Counted from the first letter of the stretch, positions 18,017 to 29,595 are shown. The stretch is 64,000 nucleotides of DNA from Pseudomonas songnenensis (GCF_003696315.1 NZ_RFFN01000002.1:149597-213596); one strand, 5' to 3'. The notes: generated from the letters alone by a model not told the origin. Numbers and translations: made by a program.

Positions 18017-19387
18017 ATGTCCTTTACCCGTAGACAGATTCTCGCCGGCCTGGCCGGTCTTGGTGTCGTCGGCCTGGCCGGCAGTGGCGCGCGCTACTGG
18101 CTCGGTCGTCCGGCCGACATCACCACCCATGACTATGAACTGATCGCCGCCCCGCTGGACGTGGAGCTGGTGCCCGGTCACGTCACGCCGGCCTGGGCCT
18201 ATGGTGGGCAGGCGCCTGGCCTGGAACTGCGTGGCCGTCAGGGCGATTGGCTGCGGGTGCGCTTCATCAACAACCTGCCCGAGCCCACCACCATTCACTG
18301 GCACGGCATCCGCCTGCCGCTGGAGATGGATGGCGTGCCCTATGTATCGCAGTTGCCGGTGTTGCCCGGCGAGTTCTTCGACTACCGCTTCCAGCTGCAC
18401 GATGCCGGCAGCTTCTGGTATCACCCGCACACCAGCAGTGCCGCGCAGCTGGGTCGCGGGCTGGTCGGTCCGCTTATTGTCGAGGAGCGTGAACCAAGCG
18501 GTTTCAGGCACGAGCGCACGCTCAACCTGAAAAGCTGGCACGTCGACAAGCAGGGCGCATTCACCGAATTCAGCGTGCCGCGCGAGGCGGCCCGTGGCGG
18601 TACGCCGGGTGTGCTGTCGACGGTGAACGGCACGCACGCGCCCACGCTAGATCTGCCGGCCGGGCAGGTCGTGCGGCTGCGGCTGCTGAATCTCGACAAC
18701 ACCCTGACCTATCGGCTGAACCTGCCGGAGGGCGAGGCGCGTGTCTATGCCCTCGATGGACATCCGGTCGCGCCGCGTCCGCTGGGCAAGGAGTACTGGC
18801 TCGGGCCGGGCATGCGTATCGATCTGGCGCTGAAGGTGCCAGAGGCTGGCACGGAGCTGTCCTTGCGTAATGGTCCGCTACGGCTGGCGACGCTGCGCGC
18901 GGTGGCGCATGACGAAACCGCTGGCGACTGGCCGCCGGCACTGCCGGCCAACCCGGTCGCGGTGCCGGACCTGCAGCGGGCGGAAACGCTGCGCTTCAAT
19001 TTCGAGTGGGCCGGACATCTGTCGGCAGATGTCGAACAGGGTGCGGCCTACACGTTCTGGCAGATCAACGGCCAGGCGTGGGACATCAACGACAAGAGCT
19101 GCGCCGAACGGCCGATCGCGACGTTGAAGAAGGATGGCCACTACATCTTCGAGCTGCGCAATCTCAGTCAGTATCAGCATCCGATCCATCTGCATGGCAT
19201 GACCTTCCAGGTGATCTCGTCCAATCGCCGCCAGATCGATCCCTGGTTCACCGATACCTATCTGCTGGGCAAGAACGAAACGGCGCGTATCGCGCTGGTC
19301 GCCGATAATCCTGGCGTGTGGATGTTCCATTGCCACGTCATCGACCATATGGAAACCGGGCTGATGGCAGCGATCGAGGTGGTATGA
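18017..19387 (+). CDS. Tat-exported multicopper oxidase
   Basis: A 456-residue multicopper oxidase. The N-terminus MSFTRRQILAGLAGLGVVGL is a twin-arginine type signal, so a folded, copper-loaded enzyme is sent to the periplasm. All four copper motifs are present: HWHG (94-97), HPH (136-138), HPIHLHG (about 388-394) and HCHVIDHMETG (438-448), the last with the axial Met of the type 1 site. It should oxidise phenolic or metal substrates (Cu(I), Fe(II) or Mn(II)) with oxygen reduced to water. The Met-rich insert of CueO is not seen. The following tadA gene starts 19 bases downstream. Role in copper tolerance is plausible but unproven. Confidence 0.9.
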   Translation: MSFTRRQILAGLAGLGVVGLAGSGARYWLGRPADITTHDYELIAAPLDVELVPGHVTPAWAYGGQAPGLELRGRQGDWLRVRFINNLPEPTTIHWHGIRLPLEMDGVPYVSQLPVLPGEFFDYRFQLHDAGSFWYHPHTSSAAQLGRGLVGPLIVEEREPSGFRHERTLNLKSWHVDKQGAFTEFSVPREAARGGTPGVLSTVNGTHAPTLDLPAGQVVRLRLLNLDNTLTYRLNLPEGEARVYALDGHPVAPRPLGKEYWLGPGMRIDLALKVPEAGTELSLRNGPLRLATLRAVAHDETAGDWPPALPANPVAVPDLQRAETLRFNFEWAGHLSADVEQGAAYTFWQINGQAWDINDKSCAERPIATLKKDGHYIFELRNLSQYQHPIHLHGMTFQVISSNRRQIDPWFTDTYLLGKNETARIALVADNPGVWMFHCHVIDHMETGLMAAIEVV

Positions 19388-19406
19388 AGCAGGGTAGGGC
19401 ACAGTC

Positions 19407-19889
19407 GTGAGGAAACCGCTGATCATCGATCGCAGCCAGGACGAGCGGTTCATGCGCGAAGCGCTGACGCTGGCAGCGCAGGGGGCCGCGTTGGGCGAGG
19501 TGCCGGTGGGTGCGGTGCTGGTGCAGGATGGGAAGATCATCGGGCGCGGCTTCAACTGCCCGATTTCTCGGCACGACCCCAGTGCTCATGCGGAAATGGT
19601 CGCCGTGCGTGACGCGGCGCAGGCTGTGCAAAATTACCGGTTACCCGGTAGCACGCTCTACGTGACGCTGGAACCCTGCAGTATGTGCGCCGGCCTGATC
19701 GTGCACTCGCGCATCCAGCGAGTCGTCTATGGCGCCACCGAGCCGAAGGCCGGCGTGGTTGTCAGCCGCGGCCAGTTCTTCGATCAGGGTTTTCTCAACC
19801 ACCGCGTGCTGGTCGAGGGTGGTGTGCTGGCCGAGGAGTGCGGGACGGCGCTCAGCGAGTTCTTCCGCCAGCGTCGGCAGAAGGGTTAG
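19407..19889 (+). CDS. tadA: tRNA-specific adenosine deaminase (A34 to I34)
   Basis: A 160-residue zinc deaminase that makes inosine at the wobble base of tRNA-Arg(ACG). Zinc ligands and the catalytic Glu are visible: His61-Ala-Glu63 (SAHAEM) and Cys91/Cys94 (EPCSMCAG). The start is a GTG at 19407 with AGGG upstream, giving MRKPLIIDRSQ, which fits pseudomonad TadA; the ATG at 19452 would remove conserved residues. It probably shares a transcript with the preceding oxidase gene. Its TAG overlaps the TAA of the convergent ABC ATPase gene. Confidence 0.93.
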   Translation: MRKPLIIDRSQDERFMREALTLAAQGAALGEVPVGAVLVQDGKIIGRGFNCPISRHDPSAHAEMVAVRDAAQAVQNYRLPGSTLYVTLEPCSMCAGLIVHSRIQRVVYGATEPKAGVVVSRGQFFDQGFLNHRVLVEGGVLAEECGTALSEFFRQRRQKG

Positions 19890-20983
19890 CGCGCCGCTGT
19901 TGTCGGCTGCAGCGTTTCATGGGCGGCGACGCTGCCCTGGGTCGGGAAGACCACCAGATGATCGGCGGCAATGGCGATGCCCACTTCCTCCCCGGTCGGA
20001 TAGTCGGCGTGGCTGGTGAAGATCGCCACCAGCTGGTTGCCGGTGGGCAGTTGCAGCCGGTACAGCGTCGACGCACCGAGAAAGGTCTTGCCAACGATCA
20101 GCGCGCGCAACGGGCTGTCTGGCCGGTAGACGATGTCGTCCGGGCGCAGCAGCACGTCCACTGAACTGCCTGCTGGCCAGGTGTAGGCGCGGTTGCCGCG
20201 AATCATGCCGAGCTCGGTCTGCACGGTTTCCGGATCGAGGAGCTGCCCGCGGATAAAGTAGCCCTGGCCGATGAAGCTGGCGACGAAGGGCGTCAACGGC
20301 TCGTGGTAGAGGTTGAACGGGGTGTCCCATTGCTCCAGCCGACCATCCTTGAACACCCCCACCTGGTCGCTGACGGCGAAGGCTTCTTCCTGATCATGGG
20401 TAACCAGAATGGCGCTGGTGTTGCGCGCCTTGAGGATCTCGCGCACTTCATGGCTGAGGCGCCGACGCAACTCGACGTCCAGGTTGGAGAAGGGTTCGTC
20501 GAGTAGCAGCAGGGCCGGTTCCGGCGCCAAGGCGCGGGCCAGTGCGACGCGTTGCTGCTGACCGCCGGAGAGCTCATGGGGGTAGCGTTTGCCGAGTGCG
20601 GACAGGTGCACCAGTTCGAGCATCTCGGAGACGATACGCGAGCAGTCGGGCTGCTTGCGGATGCCGAAGGCGATGTTCTCCGCCACGGTGAGGTGGGGAA
20701 ACAGCGCGTAGTCCTGAAACACCATGCCGATGCGGCGCTTCTCCGGCGCCAGGGTGAAGCCGGCGCGGGAAATGACGGTGTCGGCCAGCTGGATTTCGCC
20801 CTGGTGTACCGGTTCGAACCCGGCGATAGCCCGCAAGGTAGTGGTCTTGCCACAGCCGGAGGGGCCCAGCAGGCAGCCGATGTCGCCGCGGTTCAGGTGC
20901 AGGTTGAGGTGCTGGACGATGCTCTGCTCGCCGTAGCCGCAGGCCAGATCGCGCAGTTGCAGCAGCGGCGGTTCGTTCTTCAT
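19886..20983 (-). CDS. ABC transporter ATP-binding protein (FbpC/PotA-like), no partner permease nearby
   Basis: A 365-residue ATPase: Walker [10 protein letters not shown] (40-48), signature [15 protein letters not shown] (about 138-152), Walker [13 protein letters not shown] and switch histidine in VTHDQEEA, followed by a C-terminal TOBE-type regulatory domain with [12 protein letters not shown]. The subfamily energises uptake of ferric iron, polyamines, sulfate or similar ligands. No permease or binding protein is next to it. Its ATG overlaps the argF stop (ATGA), so it is translationally coupled to arginine biosynthesis; the same argF-ATPase pairing exists in P. aeruginosa as far as I recall. 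The permease it serves is unknown. Confidence 0.85.
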   Translation of the reverse strand: MKNEPPLLQLRDLACGYGEQSIVQHLNLHLNRGDIGCLLGPSGCGKTTTLRAIAGFEPVHQGEIQLADTVISRAGFTLAPEKRRIGMVFQDYALFPHLTVAENIAFGIRKQPDCSRIVSEMLELVHLSALGKRYPHELSGGQQQRVALARALAPEPALLLLDEPFSNLDVELRRRLSHEVREILKARNTSAILVTHDQEEAFAVSDQVGVFKDGRLEQWDTPFNLYHEPLTPFVASFIGQGYFIRGQLLDPETVQTELGMIRGNRAYTWPAGSSVDVLLRPDDIVYRPDSPLRALIVGKTFLGASTLYRLQLPTGNQLVAIFTSHADYPTGEEVGIAIAADHLVVFPTQGSVAAHETLQPTTAAR

Positions 20984-21900
20984 GCGTGGTGGTAAGCCGG
21001 CTCGACGAGGAACTCGAGCAGCGCCTTCTGTACGTGCAGGCGGTTTTCGGCCTGGTCCCAGGCTACAGAGCGGGGGTCGTCGAGCAGGTCGTGGCTGATT
21101 TCCTCGCCGCGGTGGGCTGGCAGGCAGTGCATGAACAGCACGTCCGCGGCGGCGCAGTCGAGCAGGGCGCGGTCCACCTGATAGGGGCGGAACGTCGCCA
21201 GGCGCGCGGCGGCTTCGTCTTCCTGGCCCATGGAGGCCCAGACGTCGGTGCTGATCAGATGAGCGCCTGCAGTCGCTTCGCGCGGGTCGCGCAGTATCTG
21301 CACGCGATCACCGGCGCGCGCCATCAGCTCGGCGTCGGGCTCGTAGCCCTCCGGGCAGGCGACCTTGAGCAGGAAGTCGAACTGGATGGCCGCTTCTATA
21401 TAGGTATTGCACATGTTGTTGCCGTCGCCGATCCAGGCCACCGTCTTGCCGGCGATGCTGCCGCGGTGTTCGTGGAAGGTCTGCATGTCGGCCATCAACT
21501 GGCACGGGTGCAGGTCATCGGACAGGCCGTTGATCACCGGCACGCTGGAATTGGCGGCAAAGTCGGTCAGGGTCGAATGCGCGAAGGTGCGGATCATCAC
21601 TGCATCGAGCATGCGCGACATGACGATGGCCGAATCGCTGATCGGCTCACCCCGACCCAGCTGGGTATCGCGCGGGGAGAGGAAGATCGCCTGCCCGCCG
21701 AGCTGGATCATGCCGGCTTCGAAGGACAGTCGGGTGCGGGTCGAAGCCTTCTCGAAGATCATGCCCAGCACGCGGTTCTTCAAGGGTTCGAACAGGACGC
21801 CGCGCTTGCGCAGATCCTTCAACTCGATGCCGCGGCGGACCAGGCTGTTCAGCTCCTGGGGCGTGCAGTCCATCAGTGAGAGAAAGTGCCTTGCGCTCAT
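20980..21900 (-). CDS. argF: Anabolic ornithine carbamoyltransferase
   Basis: A 306-residue enzyme joining ornithine and carbamoyl phosphate to citrulline in arginine synthesis. The carbamoyl-phosphate site STRTR is at 53-57, and [11 protein letters not shown] and [10 protein letters not shown] (ornithine/catalytic Cys) are intact. The start MSARHFLSL at 21900 is the pseudomonad ArgF start; a longer frame to 22053 looks non-coding. Its stop overlaps the next ATPase gene by 4 bases. ArgR control is expected from the family, but the best upstream TGTCGC-like match (about 22085-22090) has wrong spacing. Confidence 0.95.
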   Translation of the reverse strand: MSARHFLSLMDCTPQELNSLVRRGIELKDLRKRGVLFEPLKNRVLGMIFEKASTRTRLSFEAGMIQLGGQAIFLSPRDTQLGRGEPISDSAIVMSRMLDAVMIRTFAHSTLTDFAANSSVPVINGLSDDLHPCQLMADMQTFHEHRGSIAGKTVAWIGDGNNMCNTYIEAAIQFDFLLKVACPEGYEPDAELMARAGDRVQILRDPREATAGAHLISTDVWASMGQEDEAAARLATFRPYQVDRALLDCAAADVLFMHCLPAHRGEEISHDLLDDPRSVAWDQAENRLHVQKALLEFLVEPAYHHA

Positions 21901-22094
21901 ATCAACTACCTTTATTGCCGCAGCGCGATCCATTGCTTTTCGACAGAAAAAGGGGACCGACGACTGGGGGTCGCACGGGGAGCGACGAAACGGGAAAGGC
22001 GCGATCTTATCCAGAAAGCAAGCGCAGGCGCAAATCCGGTCTATGCCAGCCATAACGGGCTGAATCGCAGTATTGACGGCCCCTGCGACATGAT

Positions 22095-22119
22095 AAAGCC
22101 GAGTCCTCCGCTCGGCTTT
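22095..22119. terminator. Hairpin between argF and grxD
   Basis: AAAGCCGAG (22095-22103) pairs with CTCGGCTTT (22111-22119), a 9-bp stem with a 7-base loop, in the divergent intergenic region. It looks like an intrinsic terminator but no gene ends here; it may end a short transcript or belong to the grxD leader. Confidence 0.45.
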
Positions 22120-22172
22120 CGCTAACGTTTTCCGTTACAATGCGCGGCAACCGTGTCTAGCCGAGGTACTCC

Positions 22173-22499
22173 ATGGATATCATCGAAACCATCAAAGAAC
22201 AGATCGCCAACAACCCGGTGTTGCTGTACATGAAGGGCTCGCCCAATGCTCCGCAGTGCGGCTTTTCCGCTCGCGCGACTCAGGCGGTAATGGGTTGTGG
22301 TGAGAAGTTCGCTTACGTCGACATCCTGCAGAACCCCGAGATTCGCGCCAACCTGCCGACCTACGCCAACTGGCCGACCTTCCCACAGCTGTGGGTGAAC
22401 GGTGAACTGGTCGGTGGTAGTGACATCATCCTCGAGATGTTCGAGAAGGGTGAGCTGCAGACGCTGATCAAGTCCGCAGTGGGCAAGACCGAGGCCTGA
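22173..22499 (+). CDS. grxD: Monothiol glutaredoxin (Grx4/GrxD family)
   Basis: A 108-residue protein with the CGFS active site at residues 29-32 and the conserved WPTFPQLWVNGELVGGSDI segment binding glutathione. Proteins of this class hold a [2Fe-2S] cluster shared between two monomers and two glutathiones and pass clusters to acceptors in iron-sulfur assembly and iron sensing. ATG 22173 follows an AGCCGAGG ribosome site. A TACAAT -10-like box lies at 22136-22141. A good terminator follows the gene, so it is monocistronic. Confidence 0.95.
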   Translation: MDIIETIKEQIANNPVLLYMKGSPNAPQCGFSARATQAVMGCGEKFAYVDILQNPEIRANLPTYANWPTFPQLWVNGELVGGSDIILEMFEKGELQTLIKSAVGKTEA

Positions 22500-22528
22500 G
22501 CCTCAACCGCCGCAACAGCGCTTCTGCG

Positions 22529-22559
22529 AATGCCCGCATCGAACGATGCGGGCATTTTT
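22529..22559 (+). terminator. Rho-independent terminator of grxD
   Basis: AATGCCCGCATC (22529-22540) and GATGCGGGCATT (22545-22556) form a 12-bp stem with loop gaac, followed by a T run to 22559. Confidence 0.9.
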
Positions 22560-22679
22560 GTTGGTGGTGGAGATATCCAGTAAAGGATCTGATCGATCTT
22601 TATCGCGATCTGCCGGTCAGAGCACGCGTCGAGGCCGGAGTCTGCCCTCGACCAATCATCGAACGAGAGCCCCCACCGT

Positions 22680-23042
22680 ATGCCCTATTTGCGAATGTTG
22701 CCCTTTCTGATCGTGCTGGCGGTCGTTCTCTTCGCCGGTCTCAAGCCTGACCCGGTGCCGCAGCTTTTCAATCAGCAGGACAAGGTTCATCACATGATGG
22801 GGTTCGCGGCGCTTGTCTTTACGTTGCGACTCGCCTTTCCGCGTCTGCCGATATTCTGGGGCGTTGGCCTGACGCTTGTGGCGGCATTGGGGATCGAAAT
22901 GGCGCAGGGCATGCTGCCGCACCGAACGGCTTCGCGTTGGGACATGGTCGCGAATGTGTTGGGCGTCCTGTCCGGTTGGTGTGGCTGGATGCTGGTGCAA
23001 GCCTGGTGGCGCCAGCGGACGGGCGAGCCGGTGCCTGAGTAG
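22680..23042 (+). CDS. VanZ-like small membrane protein
   Basis: A 120-residue protein with four hydrophobic helices (about 6-22, 38-54, 58-76 and 88-106). Conserved VanZ-type residues are visible: DKVHHMMGFAAL after the first helix, and the GIEMAQGMLPHRTASRWDMVANVLG loop with an acidic residue and RxxDxxxN pattern. In enterococci VanZ lowers teicoplanin binding; the role of proteobacterial members is unknown and resistance should not be inferred. It stands between grxD and tRNA-Asn, with its own hairpin downstream. Confidence 0.85.
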   Translation: MPYLRMLPFLIVLAVVLFAGLKPDPVPQLFNQQDKVHHMMGFAALVFTLRLAFPRLPIFWGVGLTLVAALGIEMAQGMLPHRTASRWDMVANVLGVLSGWCGWMLVQAWWRQRTGEPVPE

Positions 23043-23095
23043 GCGCTGGCCTGTCGGGCGCAGTTCAGCGAAGCCTCGCGTGAGCGAAGCGAATA

Positions 23096-23116
23096 ACCGG
23101 GGACGCAGTCCCCGGT
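23096..23116 (+). terminator. Hairpin downstream of the VanZ-like gene
   Basis: ACCGGGGAC (23096-23104) pairs with GTCCCCGGT (23108-23116) around gca; no T run. Confidence 0.45.
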
Positions 23117-23125
23117 GAGAGTCCA

Positions 23126-23161
23126 GAGGCCAATGAGGCCAATGAGGCCAATGAGGCCAAT
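23126..23161. repeat. Four tandem copies of a 9-bp unit GAGGCCAAT
   Basis: Perfect copies at 23126, 23135, 23144 and 23153. They abut the terminator of tRNA-Asn. Confidence 0.95.
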
Positions 23162-23190
23162 AAAAAAGCCCCGGTATTAACCGAGGCTTT
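23162..23190 (-). terminator. Rho-independent terminator of tRNA-Asn
   Basis: On the minus strand an 11-bp stem (arms 23180-23190 and 23165-23175, one G-U pair) with a 4-base loop, followed by six T, begins 6 bases after the tRNA 3' end. Confidence 0.85.
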
Positions 23191-23196
23191 GAAATT

Positions 23197-23272
23197 TGGC
23201 TCCGCGACCTGGACTCGAACCAGGGACCCAATGATTAACAGTCATTTGCTCTACCGACTGAGCTATCGCGGA
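23197..23272 (-). tRNA. tRNA-Asn (GTT)
   Basis: 76 bases on the minus strand with encoded CCA. The acceptor stem starts TCCGCGA, the D-loop reads AGCTCAGTCGGTAGAG, the anticodon loop is ctGTTaa, and the T-loop GGTTCGAGTCC is standard. It has its own promoter and terminator. Confidence 0.97.
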
Positions 23273-23284
23273 ACAACGGTGCGT

Positions 23285-23312
23285 ATCCTACTGTTTGCAA
23301 AAGAGAAGTCAA
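23285..23312 (-). promoter_or_regulatory. Promoter of tRNA-Asn
   Basis: On the minus strand TTGACT (23307-23312), a 16-base spacer and TAGGAT (23285-23290) lie 12 bases before the tRNA 5' end. Confidence 0.7.
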
Positions 23313-23375
23313 CCCTTTGCAGCGGCAGCGCGACACCCGCTGCCGGGGCCTGAAGCAGCCCCGGAGTGGATCGGA

Positions 23376-24572
23376 TCAGAGCACCTGAACGATGGCGTCA
23401 GTGACGTGGCCGATGTTGTTGCGGTTCAGTGCGGCGGCGCAGATTCGACCGGTGCTGATGGCGTAGACGCCGAATTCGGCACGAAGGCGCTCAACCTGCT
23501 CCGCGGTGAGGCCGGAATAGGAGAACATGCCACGCTGAGCGGCCACGAAACTGAAATCGGTCTTCGCTCCCTTGGCTGCCAGCTGTTCGACCATGCTCAG
23601 GCGCAGCTCGCGGATACGGCTGCGCATCTCACCCAGCTCGGCTTCCCACATGGCGCGCAGTTCCGGGCTGTTGAGTACCGAGGCGACAATGGTGGCGCCA
23701 TGGGTTGGCGGGTTCGAGTAGTTGGTGCGGATGACGCGCTTGACCTGCGAAAGTACCCGCGCGGACTCCTCACGGCTCTGGGTAACCATCGACAGTGCGC
23801 CGACACGCTCACCGTACAGCGAGAACGACTTGGAAAACGAGCTGGAGACGAAGAAGGTCATGCCCGACTCGGCGAACAGGCGCACGGCGGCGGCGTCTTC
23901 CTCAATGCTGTCGCCGAAGCCCTGGTAGGCGATATCGATGAACGGGACGTGATCCTGCGCGCGCAGCACATCGAGGATCTGCTTCCAATCGTCCAGGTTC
24001 AGATCGACACCGGTCGGGTTGTGGCAGCAGGCGTGCAGCACGACGATGGAGCGGGGCGGCAGGTTCTTCAGATCCTGCAGCAGACCGGCACGATCGATGC
24101 CATGGTTGCTTGCGTCGTAATAGCTGTAGTTCTGTACCGGGAAGCCGGCGGACTCGAACAGTGCGCGATGGTTTTCCCAGCTAGGGTTGCTGATGGCAAC
24201 CACGGCATCGGGCAGCAGCCGCTTGAGGAAGTCCGCGCCGACCTTGAGTGCCCCGGTGCCGCCAAGCGCCTGGGTAGTCACGACCCGGCCTTCGGCGATC
24301 AGCGGAGAATCGTTGCCGAACAGGAGTTTTTGTACCGCTGCATCGTAGGCGGCGATGCCTTCGATCGGGAGGTAGCCACGCGGGGCGTTGGCAGCGATGC
24401 GGGCATGCTCCGCCTCGATTACGGCGCGCAGCAGGGGGATGCGGCCTTCTTCGTTGTAATAGACACCGACACCGAGGTTGACCTTGTTCGGCCGCGTGTC
24501 GGCGTTAAAGGCTTCATTGAGGCCGAGAATAGGATCACGCGGCGCCATTTCGACAGCAGAGAACAAACTCAT
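23376..24572 (-). CDS. tyrB: Aromatic amino acid aminotransferase (aspartate aminotransferase fold I)
   Basis: A 398-residue PLP enzyme. The cofactor lysine is Lys248 in SSSFSKSFSLYGERVG; the HNPTGVD motif (184-190) and the C-terminal phosphate/carboxylate-binding Arg region (YAISTGRICAAALN) match the tyrosine/aspartate aminotransferase subgroup Ia. Transamination of tyrosine, phenylalanine, aspartate or leucine 2-oxo acids is expected. It is divergent from uvrB with a 296-base intergenic gap, the arrangement known in P. aeruginosa. Whether its main role is aromatic synthesis or catabolism is not decided by sequence. Confidence 0.9.
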   Translation of the reverse strand: MSLFSAVEMAPRDPILGLNEAFNADTRPNKVNLGVGVYYNEEGRIPLLRAVIEAEHARIAANAPRGYLPIEGIAAYDAAVQKLLFGNDSPLIAEGRVVTTQALGGTGALKVGADFLKRLLPDAVVAISNPSWENHRALFESAGFPVQNYSYYDASNHGIDRAGLLQDLKNLPPRSIVVLHACCHNPTGVDLNLDDWKQILDVLRAQDHVPFIDIAYQGFGDSIEEDAAAVRLFAESGMTFFVSSSFSKSFSLYGERVGALSMVTQSREESARVLSQVKRVIRTNYSNPPTHGATIVASVLNSPELRAMWEAELGEMRSRIRELRLSMVEQLAAKGAKTDFSFVAAQRGMFSYSGLTAEQVERLRAEFGVYAISTGRICAAALNRNNIGHVTDAIVQVL

Positions 24573-24868
24573 GGTGAGGGGGCTCGAAAGAGAAGAGTGA
24601 CTAGATTCACCACCCTCGCGTCGGCGCGCAGGGTGATGCGCAAACGGGGCGGTAGTATAGCGGTCATGCCTGTTGCCTGCGATATGCTACCGAGGTTTTC
24701 TGATCACTTTCGGTGCGTTTTGCGCAGTGGAAAGATGGACGGTTTTCCGGCTGCGCGAGCTCACGGCGGACGCCTGATCCGAAGCCTGCCCGCCGTCGCG
24801 CTAAACCCTCGCTGGATGCTACGGAAGGTCCGGCTTTGAAGCTCGCACACGTTACTTAGAGAGGCGAA

Positions 24869-26884
<2,016 letters not shown>

Positions 26885-27035
26885 TCACTACTGGCGGATC
26901 GACCGTTTCGGCCTGCCTCGGAGCATCTCCTTCGAGACGCTCTCGCTCTGCTTCCCGGTGTTCGGCTGGAGCCGGCTGCGCAGCGCCTGCTAACATTCGT
27001 CCCCTTTCCGTATGTCCTACCGTCCGAGAGCATTC

Positions 27036-28517
27036 ATGACCACGGTTCGCACCCGCATCGCGCCATCTCCGACCGGCGATCCCCACGTCGGTACTGCCTA
27101 CATCGCGCTGTTCAACCTGTGCTTCGCACGACAGCACGGCGGCCAGTTCATCCTGCGCATCGAGGATACCGATCAGGTGCGCTCGACCCGTGAGTCCGAG
27201 CAGCAGATCTATGATGCGCTGCGCTGGCTGGGCATCGAATGGGACGAAGGTCCGGACGTTGGCGGCCCGCATGGCCCGTACCGGCAGAGCGAGCGCGGCG
27301 AGATCTACAGGAAGTACTCGGACGAGCTGGTTGCCAAGGGGCACGCATTCCCGTGCTTCTGCAGCAGCGAACGCCTGGATCAGGTGCGCGCCGAGCAGAT
27401 GGCCAACAAGGAAACACCGCGTTATGACGGCCATTGCATGCACCTCGACCCGGCTGAAGCACAGCGTCGCATCGCTGCAGGCGAATCCCATGTGATCCGC
27501 ATGAAGGTGCCGAGCGAAGGCGTGTGCCAGGTGCAGGACATGCTGCGCGGCACCGTCGAGATCGGCTGGGACCGCATGGACATGCAGGTGCTGATGAAGG
27601 CTGACGGCCTGCCGACCTACTTCCTCGCCAACGTGGTCGACGACCACCTGATGGGCATCACCCATGTACTGCGTGGCGAAGAGTGGCTGCCGTCGGCACC
27701 CAAGCTGATCAAACTCTACGAATACTTCGGCTGGGAGCAGCCGCAGCTGTGCTACATGCCATTGCTGCGCAATCCGGACAAGAGCAAGCTGTCCAAGCGC
27801 AAGAACCCAACCTCGGTGACCTTCTACGAGCGCATGGGCTTCCTGCCGCAGGCGATGCTCAACTATCTCGGCCGCATGGGCTGGTCGATGCCGGACGAGC
27901 GCGAGAAGTTCACGCTGAACGAGATGATCGAGCACTTCGACATCAATCGTGTATCGCTCGGCGGGCCGATCTTCGATCTGGAGAAGCTCTCCTGGCTCAA
28001 CGGCCAGTGGTTGCGCGAGCTGCCGGTCGAACAGTTCGCTGCAGAAGTGCAGAAGTGGGCGTTCAACCCGCAGTACATGATGCAGATCGCGCCGCACGTG
28101 CAGCAGCGAGTGGAAACCTTCAGCCAGATCGCGCCGCTGGCGGGCTTCTTCTTCTCCGGCCCATTGCCGCTCGATCCGGCGCTGTTTGTGCACAAGAAAC
28201 TGGATGCCGCTCAGGTGCGCCAGGTGATGCAGCTGATTCTGTGGAAGCTCGAGGCCCTGCGCCAGTGGGAAAAGGACCGGATCACCGCGTGCATCACCCA
28301 GGTAGCCGAACACCTTGGTTTCAAGCTGCGTGATGTGATGCCGCTGATGTTCGCTGCCATCACCGGGCAGGCCAGCTCCGTGTCGGTGCTGGATGCCATG
28401 GAAATCCTTGGTCCGGATCTAACGCGTTTCCGCCTGCGCAATGCGCTCGAGCTGCTCGGTGGGGCCTCGAAGAAAGAAGCCAAGGAGTGGGAAAAGCTGC
28501 TGGTATCTATCGCCTGA
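27036..28517 (+). CDS. gltX: Glutamyl-tRNA synthetase
   Basis: A 493-residue class I synthetase charging tRNA-Glu. The HIGH-like motif [13 protein letters not shown] is at residues 8-20 and the KLSKRKN (KMSKS) motif near 251-257; the zinc-finger-like Cys cluster (CFCSS) near 108 and the C-terminal anticodon-binding helical bundle follow. ATG 27036 gives the family start [14 protein letters not shown]; the ATG at 27012 would add eight residues without a ribosome site. It lies just upstream of an array containing three tRNA-Glu genes, its own substrate. Confidence 0.97.
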   Translation: MTTVRTRIAPSPTGDPHVGTAYIALFNLCFARQHGGQFILRIEDTDQVRSTRESEQQIYDALRWLGIEWDEGPDVGGPHGPYRQSERGEIYRKYSDELVAKGHAFPCFCSSERLDQVRAEQMANKETPRYDGHCMHLDPAEAQRRIAAGESHVIRMKVPSEGVCQVQDMLRGTVEIGWDRMDMQVLMKADGLPTYFLANVVDDHLMGITHVLRGEEWLPSAPKLIKLYEYFGWEQPQLCYMPLLRNPDKSKLSKRKNPTSVTFYERMGFLPQAMLNYLGRMGWSMPDEREKFTLNEMIEHFDINRVSLGGPIFDLEKLSWLNGQWLRELPVEQFAAEVQKWAFNPQYMMQIAPHVQQRVETFSQIAPLAGFFFSGPLPLDPALFVHKKLDAAQVRQVMQLILWKLEALRQWEKDRITACITQVAEHLGFKLRDVMPLMFAAITGQASSVSVLDAMEILGPDLTRFRLRNALELLGGASKKEAKEWEKLLVSIA

Positions 28518-28617
28518 CCGCTTCGAGGAGGGACGGCCCTGCTGGCTCGTCCCTCCGATGGACGGTAAGTAGTTGTTCCTAATGCCAAAAAATCTGCGGC
28601 TCGGTCGAAATTTGTTG

Positions 28618-28646
28618 TTGACACTACCTGGGGGCGCCCCTAATAT
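28618..28646 (+). promoter_or_regulatory. Strong sigma-70 promoter of the tRNA array
   Basis: TTGACA (28618-28623), 17-base spacer, TAATAT (28641-28646), then a GC-rich discriminator (gcgcccc) typical of stringently controlled stable RNA promoters. The first tRNA begins at 28665. Confidence 0.88.
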
Positions 28647-28664
28647 GCGCCCCGTCCTCGAGAT

Positions 28665-28740
<76 letters not shown>

Positions 28741-28814
28741 ATCTCGAAGAGCAGAATTTGCCACCAGCTTGTATTTGCAGCGTAAGCAATACAGGTTGCG
28801 CTTGAAGGGTTTGC

Positions 28815-28890
28815 GTCCCCTTCGTCTAGTGGCCTAGGACACCGCCCTTTCACGGCGGTAACAGGGGTTCGAGTCCCCTAGGGGACGCCA
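28815..28890 (+). tRNA. tRNA-Glu (TTC), copy 1
   Basis: 76 bases with encoded gCCA; acceptor GTCCCCT/AGGGGAC, anticodon loop ctTTCac flanked by ccgcc/ggcgg. Spaced 74 bases from the preceding tRNA-Ala. Confidence 0.97.
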
Positions 28891-28934
28891 TTATTCAGTG
28901 ATGCCTGCATCGCGCGTCGAGAGACGATAAATCC

Positions 28935-29010
<76 letters not shown>

Positions 29011-29084
29011 ATCACGAAGAGCAGAATTTGCCACCAGCTTGTATTTGCAGCGTAAGCAATACAGGTTGCGCTTGAAGGGTTTGC

Positions 29085-29160
29085 GTCCCCTTCGTCTAGT
29101 GGCCTAGGACACCGCCCTTTCACGGCGGTAACAGGGGTTCGAGTCCCCTAGGGGACGCCA
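29085..29160 (+). tRNA. tRNA-Glu (TTC), copy 2
   Basis: Identical to copy 1; part of the second 270-base unit. Confidence 0.97.
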
Positions 29161-29204
29161 TTATTCAGTGATGCCTGCATCGCGCGTCGAGAGACGATAA
29201 ATCC

Positions 29205-29280
<76 letters not shown>

Positions 29281-29328
29281 ATCACGGCTTGTCGATAAGC
29301 AGTTCATCGGCAGGTTTGCGAAGGTTTC

Positions 29329-29404
29329 GTCCCCTTCGTCTAGTGGCCTAGGACACCGCCCTTTCACGGCGGTAACAGGGGTTCGAGTCCCCTAGGGGAC
29401 GCCA
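29329..29404 (+). tRNA. tRNA-Glu (TTC), copy 3
   Basis: Identical to copies 1 and 2; last gene of the array, 24 bases before the terminator stem. Confidence 0.97.
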
Positions 29405-29427
29405 TTTTATTGCCCGTTTTGGGCTTC

Positions 29428-29459
29428 AAGGGGTCATCTTTCATGAGATGGCCCTTTTT
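29428..29459 (+). terminator. Terminator of the tRNA array
   Basis: aaggggtcatct (29428-29439) pairs imperfectly with agatggccctt (29446-29456), followed by T5, G and T4. Confidence 0.75.
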
Positions 29460-29595
29460 GTTTTGTGCGGTGGAAAAACAGGCAGAGCGGCTGCTTTCTG
29501 AATGTCGTGTCATCGCGTACGGCAACCTGCGTGACTCGCCGAGGTTGCTGCGCTTTCATAGGCCCATCGCAATCAGCTATCGAGGCATCTGACGA

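Noticed and set aside
22060..22095. ArgR operator upstream of argF
   Set aside because: TGTCGC occurs on the minus strand but the AA element is two bases off the expected N8 spacing and no second half-site is in register.
22680..23042. Glycopeptide resistance gene
   Set aside because: VanZ-like membrane proteins are common in Gram-negatives without any link to resistance; no van genes are present.
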